From Purshia tridentata (Eukaryota; Streptophyta; Magnoliopsida; Rosales; Rosaceae): DNA of 64,000 nt. Shown here piece by piece: positions 36,769 through 48,228 of this stretch (position 1 is its first letter; every line of letters starts with the position of its first letter). Under the pieces are notes generated by a model. It did not search any database, was not told where the DNA came from, and worked only from the letters and a program-made list of their open reading frames with translations. The stretch covers positions 54,743 through 118,742 of the forward strand of contig QANT01000708.1 in the NCBI GenBank assembly GCA_003254885.1. The letters run 5' to 3'. A program made the translations under genes and the position numbers.

Positions 36769-39700
36769 TCAACTTGTACTTCCACAGGCAACAGTTTCTT
36801 CATCTACGATGTTGTAAAACGAGCTCAATTTACTTATAGCAATAGCCTCTCCAAACAGTGATGCTCTTGTAGATTTCAATATACGAACTTCAACATAATC
36901 ACCCACTACTGGGTTCCTTGCCTCATTTGAATCAGCATCTCGATGTGATAACAACCCATTAACAAAAGAAACTCTATGACCTTTATCACTCTTGCCAATG
37001 AGTTCTGTATCTGGAGCTCTCTTATTGGGTCCTTCTACTAATACAAGCTGCACTGTTCCTACCTGTGAGTCATAACACTGACCTGTGCTCTCACGAAAAG
37101 CCTCAATAAGTTCAGTCAGCCTCCTCTGCTTCACTTTCTCTGGAACATCATCAACATAGGTTCTATGTGCATGGGTTTTCTCCCTCATGCTATATGCAAA
37201 CATGAAAGCCATATCATAACCAACAGTCTTTACAAGGCTTAGTGTGTCTGCATGTTCCTCCTCTGTCTCCCCACAAAAACCTGAAAAAAGAAACAAACAT
37301 GTTAGAAGGGAAACACTTCACACACTAAATGGAAAGAACAATTGAAGGTTATAATCTCTGGTAAACGGACATAAGAACATCTGAAAAAGCATTCTTGTGC
37401 AAAGAAGGCAAGTTAATGAATAGACGAGGAAAATTGTTAAGAAAGAACATTTCAGTTTCCATCTACATTAAAAATAGAAATACATGCTGAAATTTTCTTC
37501 TCACCAAAGTTGTATGCCCAAGTTTTGTAAGCAAGATTACCAAAATTGTAAAACACTTTGATAAGGCCTCTTACCGCATATGAAATCACTGCTGATGCCC
37601 ACATCTGGAATTATTCTTCGTATCTTTTGCACAAGATCTAAGTATGCCTCACGGGTATAGCCCCGACGCATTCTTTCCAGCACCATGCTACTCCCAGTTT
37701 GTGCAGGCAAATGGATATATTTACAAATATTATGTCTGTCTCGCATTAAATACAGTAGATCATCAGGGAAATCTTTAGGGTGTGGGGATGTGTATCTGAA
37801 TCTCATCTCTGGAAATTCTGTGGAAAGTCGATCCAAGAGGTCAGAAAAACGCGAACCTACTTTTTTCACCTTGCACATGCTGTTAAAGCCTTCGCTGTAT
37901 TTCCAATTAGTTCCTGTTTCAACTTCCTTTTCAAACTCAGAGGCATCATTATAGCTGTTTACATTCTGGCCCAGCAGTGTTACCTCTTTCACACCTTCTT
38001 TCCAAAGTTCCGCCACCTCTCTCACAATTGATTCCACAGGACGTGATCGCTCTCTGCCTCTTGTGAAAGGAACGATACAAAATGAACACATATTGTTGCA
38101 ACCCCTCATAACAGAAACAAAAGCACTAATTGAATTTTTGGAGATCCGAACTGGACTAATATCAGCATAAGTCTCCTCCAGTGAAAGAAGAGTATTGATC
38201 CCTTTCTGACCATAGTCCACATCTTCTAATAATCTAGGCAAATCCCTATATGCATCAGGCCCACAAACCACATCGACCATTTTGTCAGCATCTAGTATCT
38301 TGTCCTTTAACCTCTCGGCCATACATCCCAAAACAACAACTTTTGGAGGTCGTGTGGACTGCGACCTCCCTATCTTCACATTGCTCTTCCAGTGCCTCTT
38401 AAGAAACCAAAAGTAATTAAGCCGCTGCCACACCTTCTGTTCCGCATTGTCCCTGATGGCACATGTGTTAATAAAAATGACCTCTGCATTCTCAGGAACA
38501 TCGACCACTTCACTATATCCAGCATTCTTCATGATAGACAATACGATCTCCATGTCATTAATATTCATTTGACACCCATAAGTCTCATGATAGATACGGC
38601 CTATTGCAGGAACTTCCGAAGCAGTAACAATCCTACACAAAAGAAAGAGAAAACGAAAAGAAAGAAACATTATAATGTATGAGAGACATACAGTTTTCAA
38701 TATGCGATTTGGGTGTAAGGACATTCAAAAATGTTGTCAAGATTTGTTGGATTGTCTTTGTATATCCATTTGTCGTCTATGAACTATCAGGATATTTTCG
38801 GATACTTAATTTACAAATTTATCTCACAAACATGGCATTTTGGAACATATGCACTAGCATTGCTTATATCAAAATGTTTACTTAAAAAGAGTTTTTCTTG
38901 TGCTGTACATTGTAGAAGACAGTTTCCATGAGCTATATAAACCCACATATGCTTGCACAAACTGGGTGCTAATTAAGCCAGAGGGATACAAATAGGAAAC
39001 CACCTTCTACAACAATCCCAGTAATTGCATAAAGCCCTGAAATTTAAATCACAAATGAGAGTGAGTGTGGTGTGAACTCACGGGGGGTGGGCTTCGGAAG
39101 CAGTGACAGCCGCTTGAGCAATAAAGGAGCGGAGGCTTGGGCCCTCGGACTGGTTAGGGAGGGAAGGGTTAGACTGAGAGAAGCTTCTGGAGAGACTTCG
39201 ACGACCAAGACTCCTCCTTTGTGGCAGAGGCGTGCGCTGCCTGTGGTAACATCCGGAACTGGAAGTTTCAGGTTTCCATTACATCATATATGTGTGTGAG
39301 AGAGAGGGAGACTGGGAGAGAGAGAGAGAGAGAGAGAGAAAGCTTCTATGCTTGACAAGTCAATGGAGAAAGAGAAACTTCTTTTGTAGTTTGTCCTTGT
39401 GGCTGGGGTAGGGGTGAATTGAATGAGCCAGAGGGGGGGATAGATAGCTATCTAGAGTGAGAGATTCGGAAGATCTGGGGGTTTCAACAATCATTAANAT
39501 TGCTTATATCAAAATGTTTACTTAAAAAGAGTTGTTTTTGTGCTGTACATTGTAGAAGACAGTTTCCATGAGCTATATAAACCCACATATGCTTGCACAA
39601 ACTGGGCGCTAATTAAGCCAGAGAGATACAAATAGGAAACCACCTCCTACAACAATCCCAGTAATTGCATAAAGCCCTGAAATTTAAATCACAAATGAGA

Positions 39701-40023
39701 GTGAGTGTGTTGTGAACTCACGGGGGGTGGGCTTCGGAAGCAGTGACAGCCGCTTGAGCAATGAAGGAGCGGAGGCTTGGGCCCTCGGACTGGTTAGGGA
39801 GGGAAGGGTTAGACTGAGAGAAGCTTCTGGAGAGACTTCGACGACCAAGACTCCTCCTTTGTGGCAGAGGCGTGCGCTGCCGGTGGTAACATCCGGAACT
39901 GGAAGTTTCAGGTTTCCATGAGAGAAACCTGAGAGTGAAGCAGCATCGTCTCTGGAGCTTCAGGCGCAGAGCACAGTGAGGCTGGTTCAGGATTGACGAC
40001 AGGGACGAGAGCGAGGACGCCAT
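36769..40023 (-). CDS. MiaB/CDK5RAP1-type tRNA methylthiotransferase, organellar
   Basis: Radical-SAM iron-sulfur enzyme of the class that adds a 2-methylthio group to N6-isopentenyl-adenosine at position 37 of tRNAs. Three exons, 40023-39722, 38632-37575 and 37280-36769, give about 623 aa. The first ~95 residues are Ser/Arg-rich ([18 protein letters not shown]) and fit an organellar transit peptide. The N-terminal UPF0004 domain has the three cluster Cys in [17 protein letters not shown] and [12 protein letters not shown]. The radical-SAM motif CxxxCxxC is in [25 protein letters not shown] domain forms the C-terminus ([20 protein letters not shown]). It is divergent from the D2HGDH gene, with 233 bp between starts. 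Intron 1 is inflated in this assembly by a duplicated copy of exon 1 and foreign promoter sequence at an N join. A CDK5RAP1-like regulatory role in plants is not assumed. Confidence 0.93.
38858..39921. repeat. Duplicated block around an N, with a transposed copy of the CYP90C1 promoter
   Basis: 38858-39279 and 39499-39921 are near-identical: intron sequence from attgcttatatcaaaatg to exon 1 sequence ending aggtttccat, with scattered single-base differences. Between them, 39280-39497 copies 32779-33022 from tacatcatatatgtgtgtg to tttcaacaatcattaa, with a shorter GA tract, and ends at an N (39498). The arrangement is most simply an assembly error. Confidence 0.88.
39082..39279 (-). pseudogene. 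Truncated duplicate of MiaB-like exon 1
   Basis: Matches the 3' two-thirds of exon 1 (39722-39919), including the splice donor. It lacks the start codon region because the copy breaks at about 39279, where the CYP90C1-promoter copy begins. As assembled it lies in intron 1 and cannot encode a product. It is probably an allelic copy left by the assembler. Confidence 0.8.
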
Positions 40024-40256
40024 TCGTGGGAGATAGTGCTCCTGCTTCGGCCTCAGACTCAGAGAAACTGAGGATGTAGGATAGGGATTACGATTTACGA
40101 CAAACGAGGAAGAAAACCTGTAATAATCTGAGGAGCGACATGTCGTTTGTTTAGGTTGGGCCGGGCTGGTGCGCAGTTAAGCCCTCTCAGTCGCGTATAA
40201 ATGTGCATACCAAATTTAAGTTTCAGCTGGAGCTGAGCTACACTGAAACGGAAACA
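40024..40256. promoter_or_regulatory. Compact bidirectional promoter between MiaB-like and D2HGDH genes
   Basis: Only 233 bp separate the two divergent start codons. The plus strand carries a TATA-like tataaat at 40196-40202, 55 bp before the D2HGDH ATG, and a TGGGCC (site II-like) word at about 40157-40162. Site II elements are typical of plant genes for organellar and growth-related proteins. Regulation in common is an inference. Confidence 0.6.
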
Positions 40257-43200
40257 ATGGAGAGGCTGAGAGCCACAGGTCGTCTCCTCAGATACGGTCC
40301 TAATAAGTCACTCTTTGATCGTCTATTGAACCCTAATTCTCAGGATTCAATCTACAACTCCGCTTCTGGTATTTTACTTTCACTACAACATCGCCAATTT
40401 GAGTACCTTTCTATCAAATGCTATATAGTTTGAAAGAGAGAGCAGAGTTTTGTGTTCTAGCTTGTGGGATGAAAATTAAGGAATGTGATTGTTCGTAATA
40501 TTTGTGAAATGCTTCGTTTGGTTGCTCAGAAATGGTCTTGAAGAAATCAAAAACTTTATCTTTTTCGGTTATTGGGGCTCAGTGCTGGTATTTATTTTGT
40601 TTTGGTCAGTGGATGTACAGGGTTATAGTGACAGTTAATAGACTCTTGTTATGAAATGTTAAGTTGACGGACTAAGAATTAGAATCATTGATTAGATAGA
40701 ATTATGTTTCAATGTGTAATTCAGATTCAGTCTTACAAGTTACAACATAAGAATTAATAAGGAATTTTATTCTCAAACAGGTTATGCAAATCACTATGGC
40801 GACAAGTGCAGATATTTCCAACTCTATAATGATAATCACAAGTGGAATGTTCAGAAATGTTTCGGCTTCTTAAGATATCATGGACAAACTTTCAGAAATT
40901 TTATGGAAAATGATCTTCTTGAAAAGACAAGGAGATTTCAGTACAGATGTTTTGGTTCAGGGGCTGTGGAGATTCAAAGGAATCCTTCTTTTTCGACATT
41001 AAATTCTGATGATATCAGCTATTTTAAGGACATATTAGGCGAGAAGAATGTAATTCAGGATGAAGAGAGGCTGCTGACTGCAAATACAGACTGGATGCAC
41101 AAATACAAAGGCTCAAGTAGGCTTCTGCTGCAACCTCGGTGCACTGAGGAGGTTGATTTCTTCTTCCTCTTCTGGGAGTCTTATTATCGCTATACAATAT
41201 TCAGATTCCTATAGCTTTTAAACTCTTAAAAGCCTGAATTTTCTTCTGTGTATCCTCATATTTTATGCTTTTTGATATTGTATGTATTACCAAATTAAGG
41301 GCCTCTATGTATTTATTTCCTCCTTGCAGGTCTCTCAGATTCTTAAATACTGTAATTCCAGATGCTTGGCTGTTGTTCCCCAAGGTGGAAATACTGGTCT
41401 TGTGGGCGGAAGTGTTCCTGTTTTTGATGAAGTAATGTGGTTTGTTCCGCTTCTTCAATGGATGAGAGTGATTACTAATGGTTTTTTCTAGCATCTACCT
41501 AAATTTCAGGAATAAGAGTTTTAGTTGTTTTTATTTATTTATTGTGGCATAAGGTACTATTAATTTCAGTATGTTTAAGCTGTGTGGGTTTTCTAAAGAT
41601 CTATCATACTTCTGATAATTTTACCTGAGTAGCCTTCTATGGTATAATTTTGCAGGTGATTATCAATATGAGTTTGATGAATAACATAATATCTTTGGAC
41701 AAGGTAGATTTGTTTTGCCATTATGTTACAGTTTAAAGTTCTTCAACTTCTTTCTCTATCCTTTTATATGTTCAAATGTGGAACGGCTTCCTTTCCTCAT
41801 GGCTGAAGACTCTTTTCCGTTATTCATTTATTGAGTTGTAGTGTTGTATTTTTATTTAAGCAGTAGTTTAGATCAGAAGGAGGTTTTCCTCCTACTTTGG
41901 TTTTAGGAGTCTTTTGAAAGCATTCTCACGTCTTTCATCTCAACAAATGCTATCTCTGTCTTAAAATTTCAGTGATAATTATTTATTTCTGGTGCGACAA
42001 GAATTCCTGAAGTCAATTTTACCAATGGTTGCAACAAAACAACTGCATGCTTATGAAGTGATTCCCTGATGCCTACTTTCAGGTGACTGGTATACTGGTA
42101 TGCGAGGCAGGATGCATATTGGAAAATCTGATTACTTTCTTGGACAACCAAGGGTAATTTTCTGTAAATTATCACTTTCTTTGCTTACTGCACCTGCAAT
42201 TTTTCATTAACTTTATCAAAATGACAAGGTCAGATGCCATAAAATAAAAATCTAGCATATTTTCTTCTCATATTTAAGCATTATGCTTTCATTCAGATTT
42301 ATTATGCCACTGGACTTAGGTGCAAAAGGAAGTTGCCATATTGGTGGAAACATTTCAACCAATGCAGGTGGTTTGCGCCTTGTCCGTTACGGATCACTTC
42401 ATGGAAATGTACTTGGTGAGAAATGTTGTTATCTCTTCTACTTTGATGTTGGGCCGTAGTCTGCTTCAGATATCATTGTTACCTGAGTTAGAATGCACTT
42501 ACTTTACACCATTAATTATGGACTTCTGCCCCAAAAAAAAAAAAAAAGAAATTTTGACATCTAAAGTATTTAAGGGCTGCTAGCAACTTGATATTTTGCA
42601 ATTCGAATGGCATGGTTCTTGTACTGAAGTATATTTAATGGATCTTACAGGTCTAGAAGTTGTTTTGGCTAATGGTAATGTTCTTGACATGCTTGGGACT
42701 TTACGCAAAGATAATACTGGGTATGACCTAAAGCATTTGTTCATAGGTATCTACTGACACTTCATGGTTTTTAATTTTTGTGTAGAAGACTATGGAGGTT
42801 TTTAGTGAGGATGTGATCATAGAATACTTGTTAATCACTGATGTAGGAAGTGAAGGATCTTTGGGAATTGTGACCAAGGTTTCCATACTTACCCCTCCAA
42901 AGTTATTTTCAGTAAATGTAGCTTTTCTTGCATGTCAAGATTACTTTAGCTGCCAGGTAAGATTAATTTCGTCGTACCAGAAATTCTTCATAAATTTTGA
43001 ATTTTGCTAAGTTAAGCCTACTAGCGTGTGCATGTTGATACCAGTTATTATTAAGTTTCTCCCCCTTAAAGGGAAGAAAAGTGTGGCTCCTCACCTTTAC
43101 ACTATAATGTTTATCAGAAACTTCTAGTGGAAGCAAAGGGGAAACTTGGGGAGATTCTATCTGCTTTTGAGTTTTTGGATAGCCAGTCACTGGATTTGGT

Positions 43201-45423
43201 GAGCTTTCTAGGGCAGATTAGATATTGTCTTTATTTTTCCTTTGATGTTATCTCTTTTTGAAATTGATGAGCTTGGTGTACACTGTACTGTAGTCTGTAC
43301 ACCTAACATCTATAGTTACAACTAGAAAACTATTTTGCCTCCTCTTTTCAAGTTCAGTGCAAATATGCTCCTGTTCTATTCAAATATCAAATGCATAGAA
43401 CTCGTAGAATTGTATGTTTTGTGCCATAAAAATTGACGTTTGGAGCATAACCTAAAATAACCTCACTGCCTTATCACTATTTCATTTTCAAGCCTACTCA
43501 TTGTATTTTACGTAGCAGGTTCTGAATCACTTGGAAGGCGTTCGTAATCCGTTACCTCCCACAATGCACAACTTTTATGTTTTGATTGAGACAACTGGCA
43601 GTGATGAAACTTATGACAGGTAACCTCTTTTTCCAATTCTAATTTATTCACCTTTTTGAATTAGAGTGCTTTTAATCTAGCTTGTATTAGTTTTCTTTAG
43701 CAGTGAGGTCTAGTTCCTCCTTGGACCCTCTTAGTGGTCCTGAACCAAATATTTCCATTTTTATTTTTATTTTTGTTTTTAAACATCTAATCTTGAGACG
43801 AATTATGGTAAAAAAGACTGACACATGACTGAAACTAGAACCTCTATAGTCTATACAGTATCCTCGGTTTGTAATTAGCAATAAGTGGCATGCTAGTATT
43901 AATAAAAACTGATGTGACACTATTTGGACATCTGCAGACAGAAGCTTGAAGCCTTCCTACTTCATGCAATGGAAGTTGGTTTGATTTCTGATGGTGCTCT
44001 AGCACAAGACATAAACCAAGCATCAGCGTTCTGGCGTATACGCGAGGTATTTTCAAGATTTTTCAATGTGGTGCTTTGCATTCAGGAGTAAGGAATCGTT
44101 ACCTAATCTTCATAAAGAAAACCATTTTTTTTTTTCTCTGATGTGCTGCATTTTACTTTCTTTGGTCCCAGCCATCGTTGTTGATTGATACTAAAGACTA
44201 GTTTTCTGGTCCACTTCCTTTAGTTCAACAAAAACATTGAACAAGTCAGGGGAGTTAATACAACTTGTTTCTCATTATTATAATCTGTGAAGCCCAAGTT
44301 TCTATTAAATCAATAATCATCTCTTCTTCCCTTTACTTCAAAAATGCTGTCCCTGCACTCTCCGTCATGCATTCATCCTTTTCTTTGATGCTCATTTAAG
44401 AATTCATTTCAGAAAATTTCAGCAGATCTAATCAGCAGCTTGTGCTGCCTTTTGTGCCTTGAGCTGGCCATGTCATTAACGTTTTCATTGATCAGTATCC
44501 CTCATATAAGTTTTGACGTACATGAAGAAACAAATATTTCCATCTTTTCCTAAATACTTAAAGTATGCCCTTCAGTTGGTCTTCTATATATGATGGCAGG
44601 GAGTTCCAGAAGCATTGATGAAAGCAGGTGCTATTTACAAATATGATCTATCATTACCTGTTGAAAGAATGTATAATCTTGTTGAGGAAATTAGAACAAG
44701 ACTCGGTAAGTAAATGTTTCTTGTTGCTTACATATTTGATATATTCCTTTTCTTTTTGCTGTAGTGGCTATATGTATAGTGTTTCAATGTGGTACTGTTT
44801 CAATGTGGCTCCTGTTAAGTACGGCCAGTTTAGGATTTTTTTTTATGTTTTCAATGTGATCTCGAGATATCTATTTTCCTTTGGATTTTGGACGATATTT
44901 ATTTTTATTATTTTGAAAGTACATTTTGTGTGTTTTTAAATCTCTAGGTGATTCAGCTAATGTAGTTGGATATGGCCACCTTGGAGATGGTAATTTGCAT
45001 CTTAATATTTCAACTCCACAGTATGATGATAGGGTAATTTCCGTCTACCTTAGTTATGATCTAGTTTTATATTTTATCTTTTGCATTTTAAATGATATCC
45101 TCAATGAATTTTCAGATTTTGACACAAATTGAACCCTTTGTCTATGAGTGGACATCTAACCATCGCGGGAGCATTAGTGCAGAGCATGGCCTTGGACTGA
45201 TGAAAGCTAATGAAATTTTCTACTCCAAGTCAACTGCTACTGTGAGTGTTATGTGAAACACTGAGATGGAGAGTGACCTACTTGGTTTTCTTCCTGTTAT
45301 GGAAGCGTCTAACCATAAAATCTGTTTGGACAGGTGAAATTGATGGCTGGCATCAAGAAACTGCTGGACCCCAAAGGGATACTCAACCCGTATAAAGTTC
45401 TTCCACACTCCCTTAATTCATAG
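40257..45423 (+). CDS. D2HGDH: D-2-hydroxyglutarate dehydrogenase, mitochondrial
   Basis: FAD-linked mitochondrial enzyme that oxidises D-2-hydroxyglutarate to 2-oxoglutarate and passes electrons to ETF/ETFQO, for example during lysine catabolism. Fifteen exons were traced from ATG at 40257 (exon 1 40257-40368, exon 2 from 40781) to TAG at 45421-45423, in frame throughout. The N-terminus [20 protein letters not shown] is basic, like a presequence. FAD-binding motifs: [50 protein letters not shown], and the [12 protein letters not shown] turn. The C-terminal domain has the metal-site motif [14 protein letters not shown] and ends [16 protein letters not shown] and [15 protein letters not shown] short ATG-rich leader puts the start 55 bp after the TATA box. 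Sequence matches the Arabidopsis D2HGDH family throughout; no broken exon was noticed. Confidence 0.95.
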
Positions 45424-48228
45424 AGCTAAAGTTAGAGACTTTGGTAGTGAGTATTCCTTTCCCTTCTTAATGTTTACATGATCGTTTCCTAGAGAGTGAT
45501 CTCGCATTTGTTTGTGGGATTCAGATATTTAGGGAAAAGATGGTCACTGACCGATGCCAACCAAAACATGGAACTGGGAGCTGACAAATTATCTTGAAAC
45601 ACCGTTTTCAATATTCCTTCTCATGTAAATAAATAAAATATCCAACTTACTATGTGTCATATAATAAACCTGAGTTGTAAACTGCTCCAGACTGAGTAAT
45701 ATAGTTGAAGCGTTTCCAAATGTTATACCTTGCAAAGAATTTATAAGCTTATCTATTGTATTGAACTATACGTCCAATGCAGTCCAGTCCCATTTTCTTT
45801 AAGCGATTGAAAAGCTGAAACTGAGGCTTTAGCACTCTTTTTTACCCTTGAGTTTCGCTGGTATCTTGCTATTGAGCTTATCTAGGTACAGCTGGCTCAT
45901 GTTTGATCATATCAAAGGCTCAGTCACTCTTTACTTTCAAATTCTTGGTGCTAAGTTTCAAATACCCAGCTCAAGTTAACGTCAACCCAATTTCACAGTT
46001 TTCGGCCCCAGGGATAGACCTACCTTGCTGAGGCCTCCTGGCTATGCTTGCTTCCAATTGTAATGGCTTCTTTTCTATCTTTTCAAAATATTTTGGGATT
46101 AAATAATGAATTGACCACGATTTGTTCTCTTCCATGAGATTAAGGGCTTGCTCTTCAACATTGTTTTGTTTATTTTCTCTTTTCTTTTGGCCCTTGAGTT
46201 GAGGAATTGGCCTTGTTGCCTTTTGTGATGAAAACAAATATCATTGAAAATGTTTTTGTTAATGCCTCCGTCACATACCTTTTTTTTTTTTCAATTTGTT
46301 TTAAATTTTAAAATAATTAAACAATTGTCATGAATAAAATTACCCTATTTAATTCTTTCTGTTTATTATTTATTTTTATTGCTTGAATCTTTGTAAATTT
46401 GTATGATTTCTTTTCTTGGTTTATAACATTTAAATCAAGTGAAACTTTATTTCAAGAGGAGTATATGAGTGGTATATTTGAGTCGATCTAAACATGATGG
46501 TTGATTAACAAATTAGTTTAGGACAAATGATCTTATACAAATTCATTAAAAAAATTTGGTTAGAGTTGATTATTATTTAACATGAATTTGAAATGATATA
46601 ATTCAAACATGATATGACTCAACTGTCATCCTATAAATACGATTAGATGAAAAAGAATGACTTCTACTGGATTTAAGAATCTCAGCATCCCAAATTTATC
46701 AACATTGGAAGATTGCATTTGGAAATTGTCCGGGAACACTTCCATTAATCAAGGCTGGAATATGCTAATTTTAATTTGCTTCACCCAGAGAACTTTATAA
46801 TGATAACTTAGAGGACAAGTCAACTGGAGACTGAGCCCACCTAAAAAGATGGGGATTAAGTGAAAAATACCAGACACTGGTTTTCTTTATACTGCTGAAT
46901 TAGTGTAGAAATTTTGAACACTGCTAAAAACTTTATAGTAAAAGTAATGATGCAGCAGAAAGTTGCACCAGCAGCTGCCTCTAGGGTTTGGCTTGGTCTG
47001 ATATAAATTGTCTAAGAATCAAATTCTTTAGAAAAAGTTACTTAATATTCGACCCACCGACCAGTTTGTGAAAATGCTTGGTGTCAACTAGTGATTGTTG
47101 CAATATGCAGATAGAGATTGAAATTGATGAAAAGGCAGGGCCTTATGTAGTTTTTTCTTCAGAGGAATATTAATATTTGCCACAATGAACAAAAGCCATG
47201 GAGGATATACATGAAAATGGTTGGAAAGTGGAACCTTACTTCACAGATACTGACTGCCTTTCGGCTTTCACTCACTGGAGCAAAGTGCCCATTTGAAGTG
47301 GCCAAGGCATATGCTGATATGAGAAAGATATATATATATATATATCTACACTTGCCACTTGGCCTAAAGTTACAAACTATAAAGAACATCAATACATAGT
47401 AGTCACAATGGGATCCAATTCCCAAATCCATTGAGTAATGGACCAATCTTCAAACAAGGCAATCCTATCTATGGAGTCTCTTCAAGGCTCCTATCTATAA
47501 AAAGTTAATGATTTAAATTTCACAAAAGATGTCATTGTGCTAATTTAAATGTGACAAAAGATAATATAGATAAAAATGAAAACTTATTAAATGAAAATAT
47601 CAATGTATTTATGATTTGCAACCATTTATAAATTACATGATCAAAAATATAGTTAAAAAAATAAAATTGGGTTCAAATTACAGAGAGCATATTTCTAAAA
47701 TACCTCAGTTTTATATTAACCAAATTTACTTTTTACCTTTTTACTCTATCAAAGAGTGAAAAAGTTGCACCAACTCCAAGATATGTACTGCATTCTCAAT
47801 TAATTTCATGTCTATTGTAGTTTCACTCATTTTCTTTATTTAATTTTTTTTGTTTAATTACGTCGATGAAAAAGTTGTGCCAATGAAAAAGTCCAAAAGA
47901 TTAGCAAAAAATGAAAAAGTATAAAATAAAAAGGAAAGAGAAAAAGAGGTGTTGTTGGTTGGTGAAAGGAGTAAAGAGTGACGTCGTTTCAGGGAGGGTG
48001 CTTGCTTACACTAATTTACACTGTCGCCATGAAAAGCCAGCGTGGCAAGATAGAGGGATGCGATTAGAAATTATAAATAAACAAAAAATTGGATATGGTG
48101 GGGAACACAGACGAGTTGTGAACCCGTGGCCGCCTGGTCCCTCTTTGTCCCTTTCGTCAACACCACCACCATCTTCACATTCTCATCTCTCTCTCTCTCT
48201 CTCTCCAGCCGTTTTCCAGAGAAAAAGC
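45424..48228. other. Intergenic DNA between D2HGDH and UBC genes
   Basis: The first ~250 bp is the probable 3' UTR of D2HGDH. The rest is AT-rich with a (TA)n run near 47328-47343. No supported gene is seen; an 88-codon minus-strand frame at 45971-46237 is unrecognised. The last ~100 bp holds a CT-rich leader of the UBC gene. Confidence 0.5.

Noticed and set aside
45971-46237. 88-codon minus-strand frame (ENKSWSIHYLIPKYFEKIEK region)
   Set aside because: Composition is protein-like, but no family is recognised and no flanking exon or promoter is visible. May be a transposon scrap.
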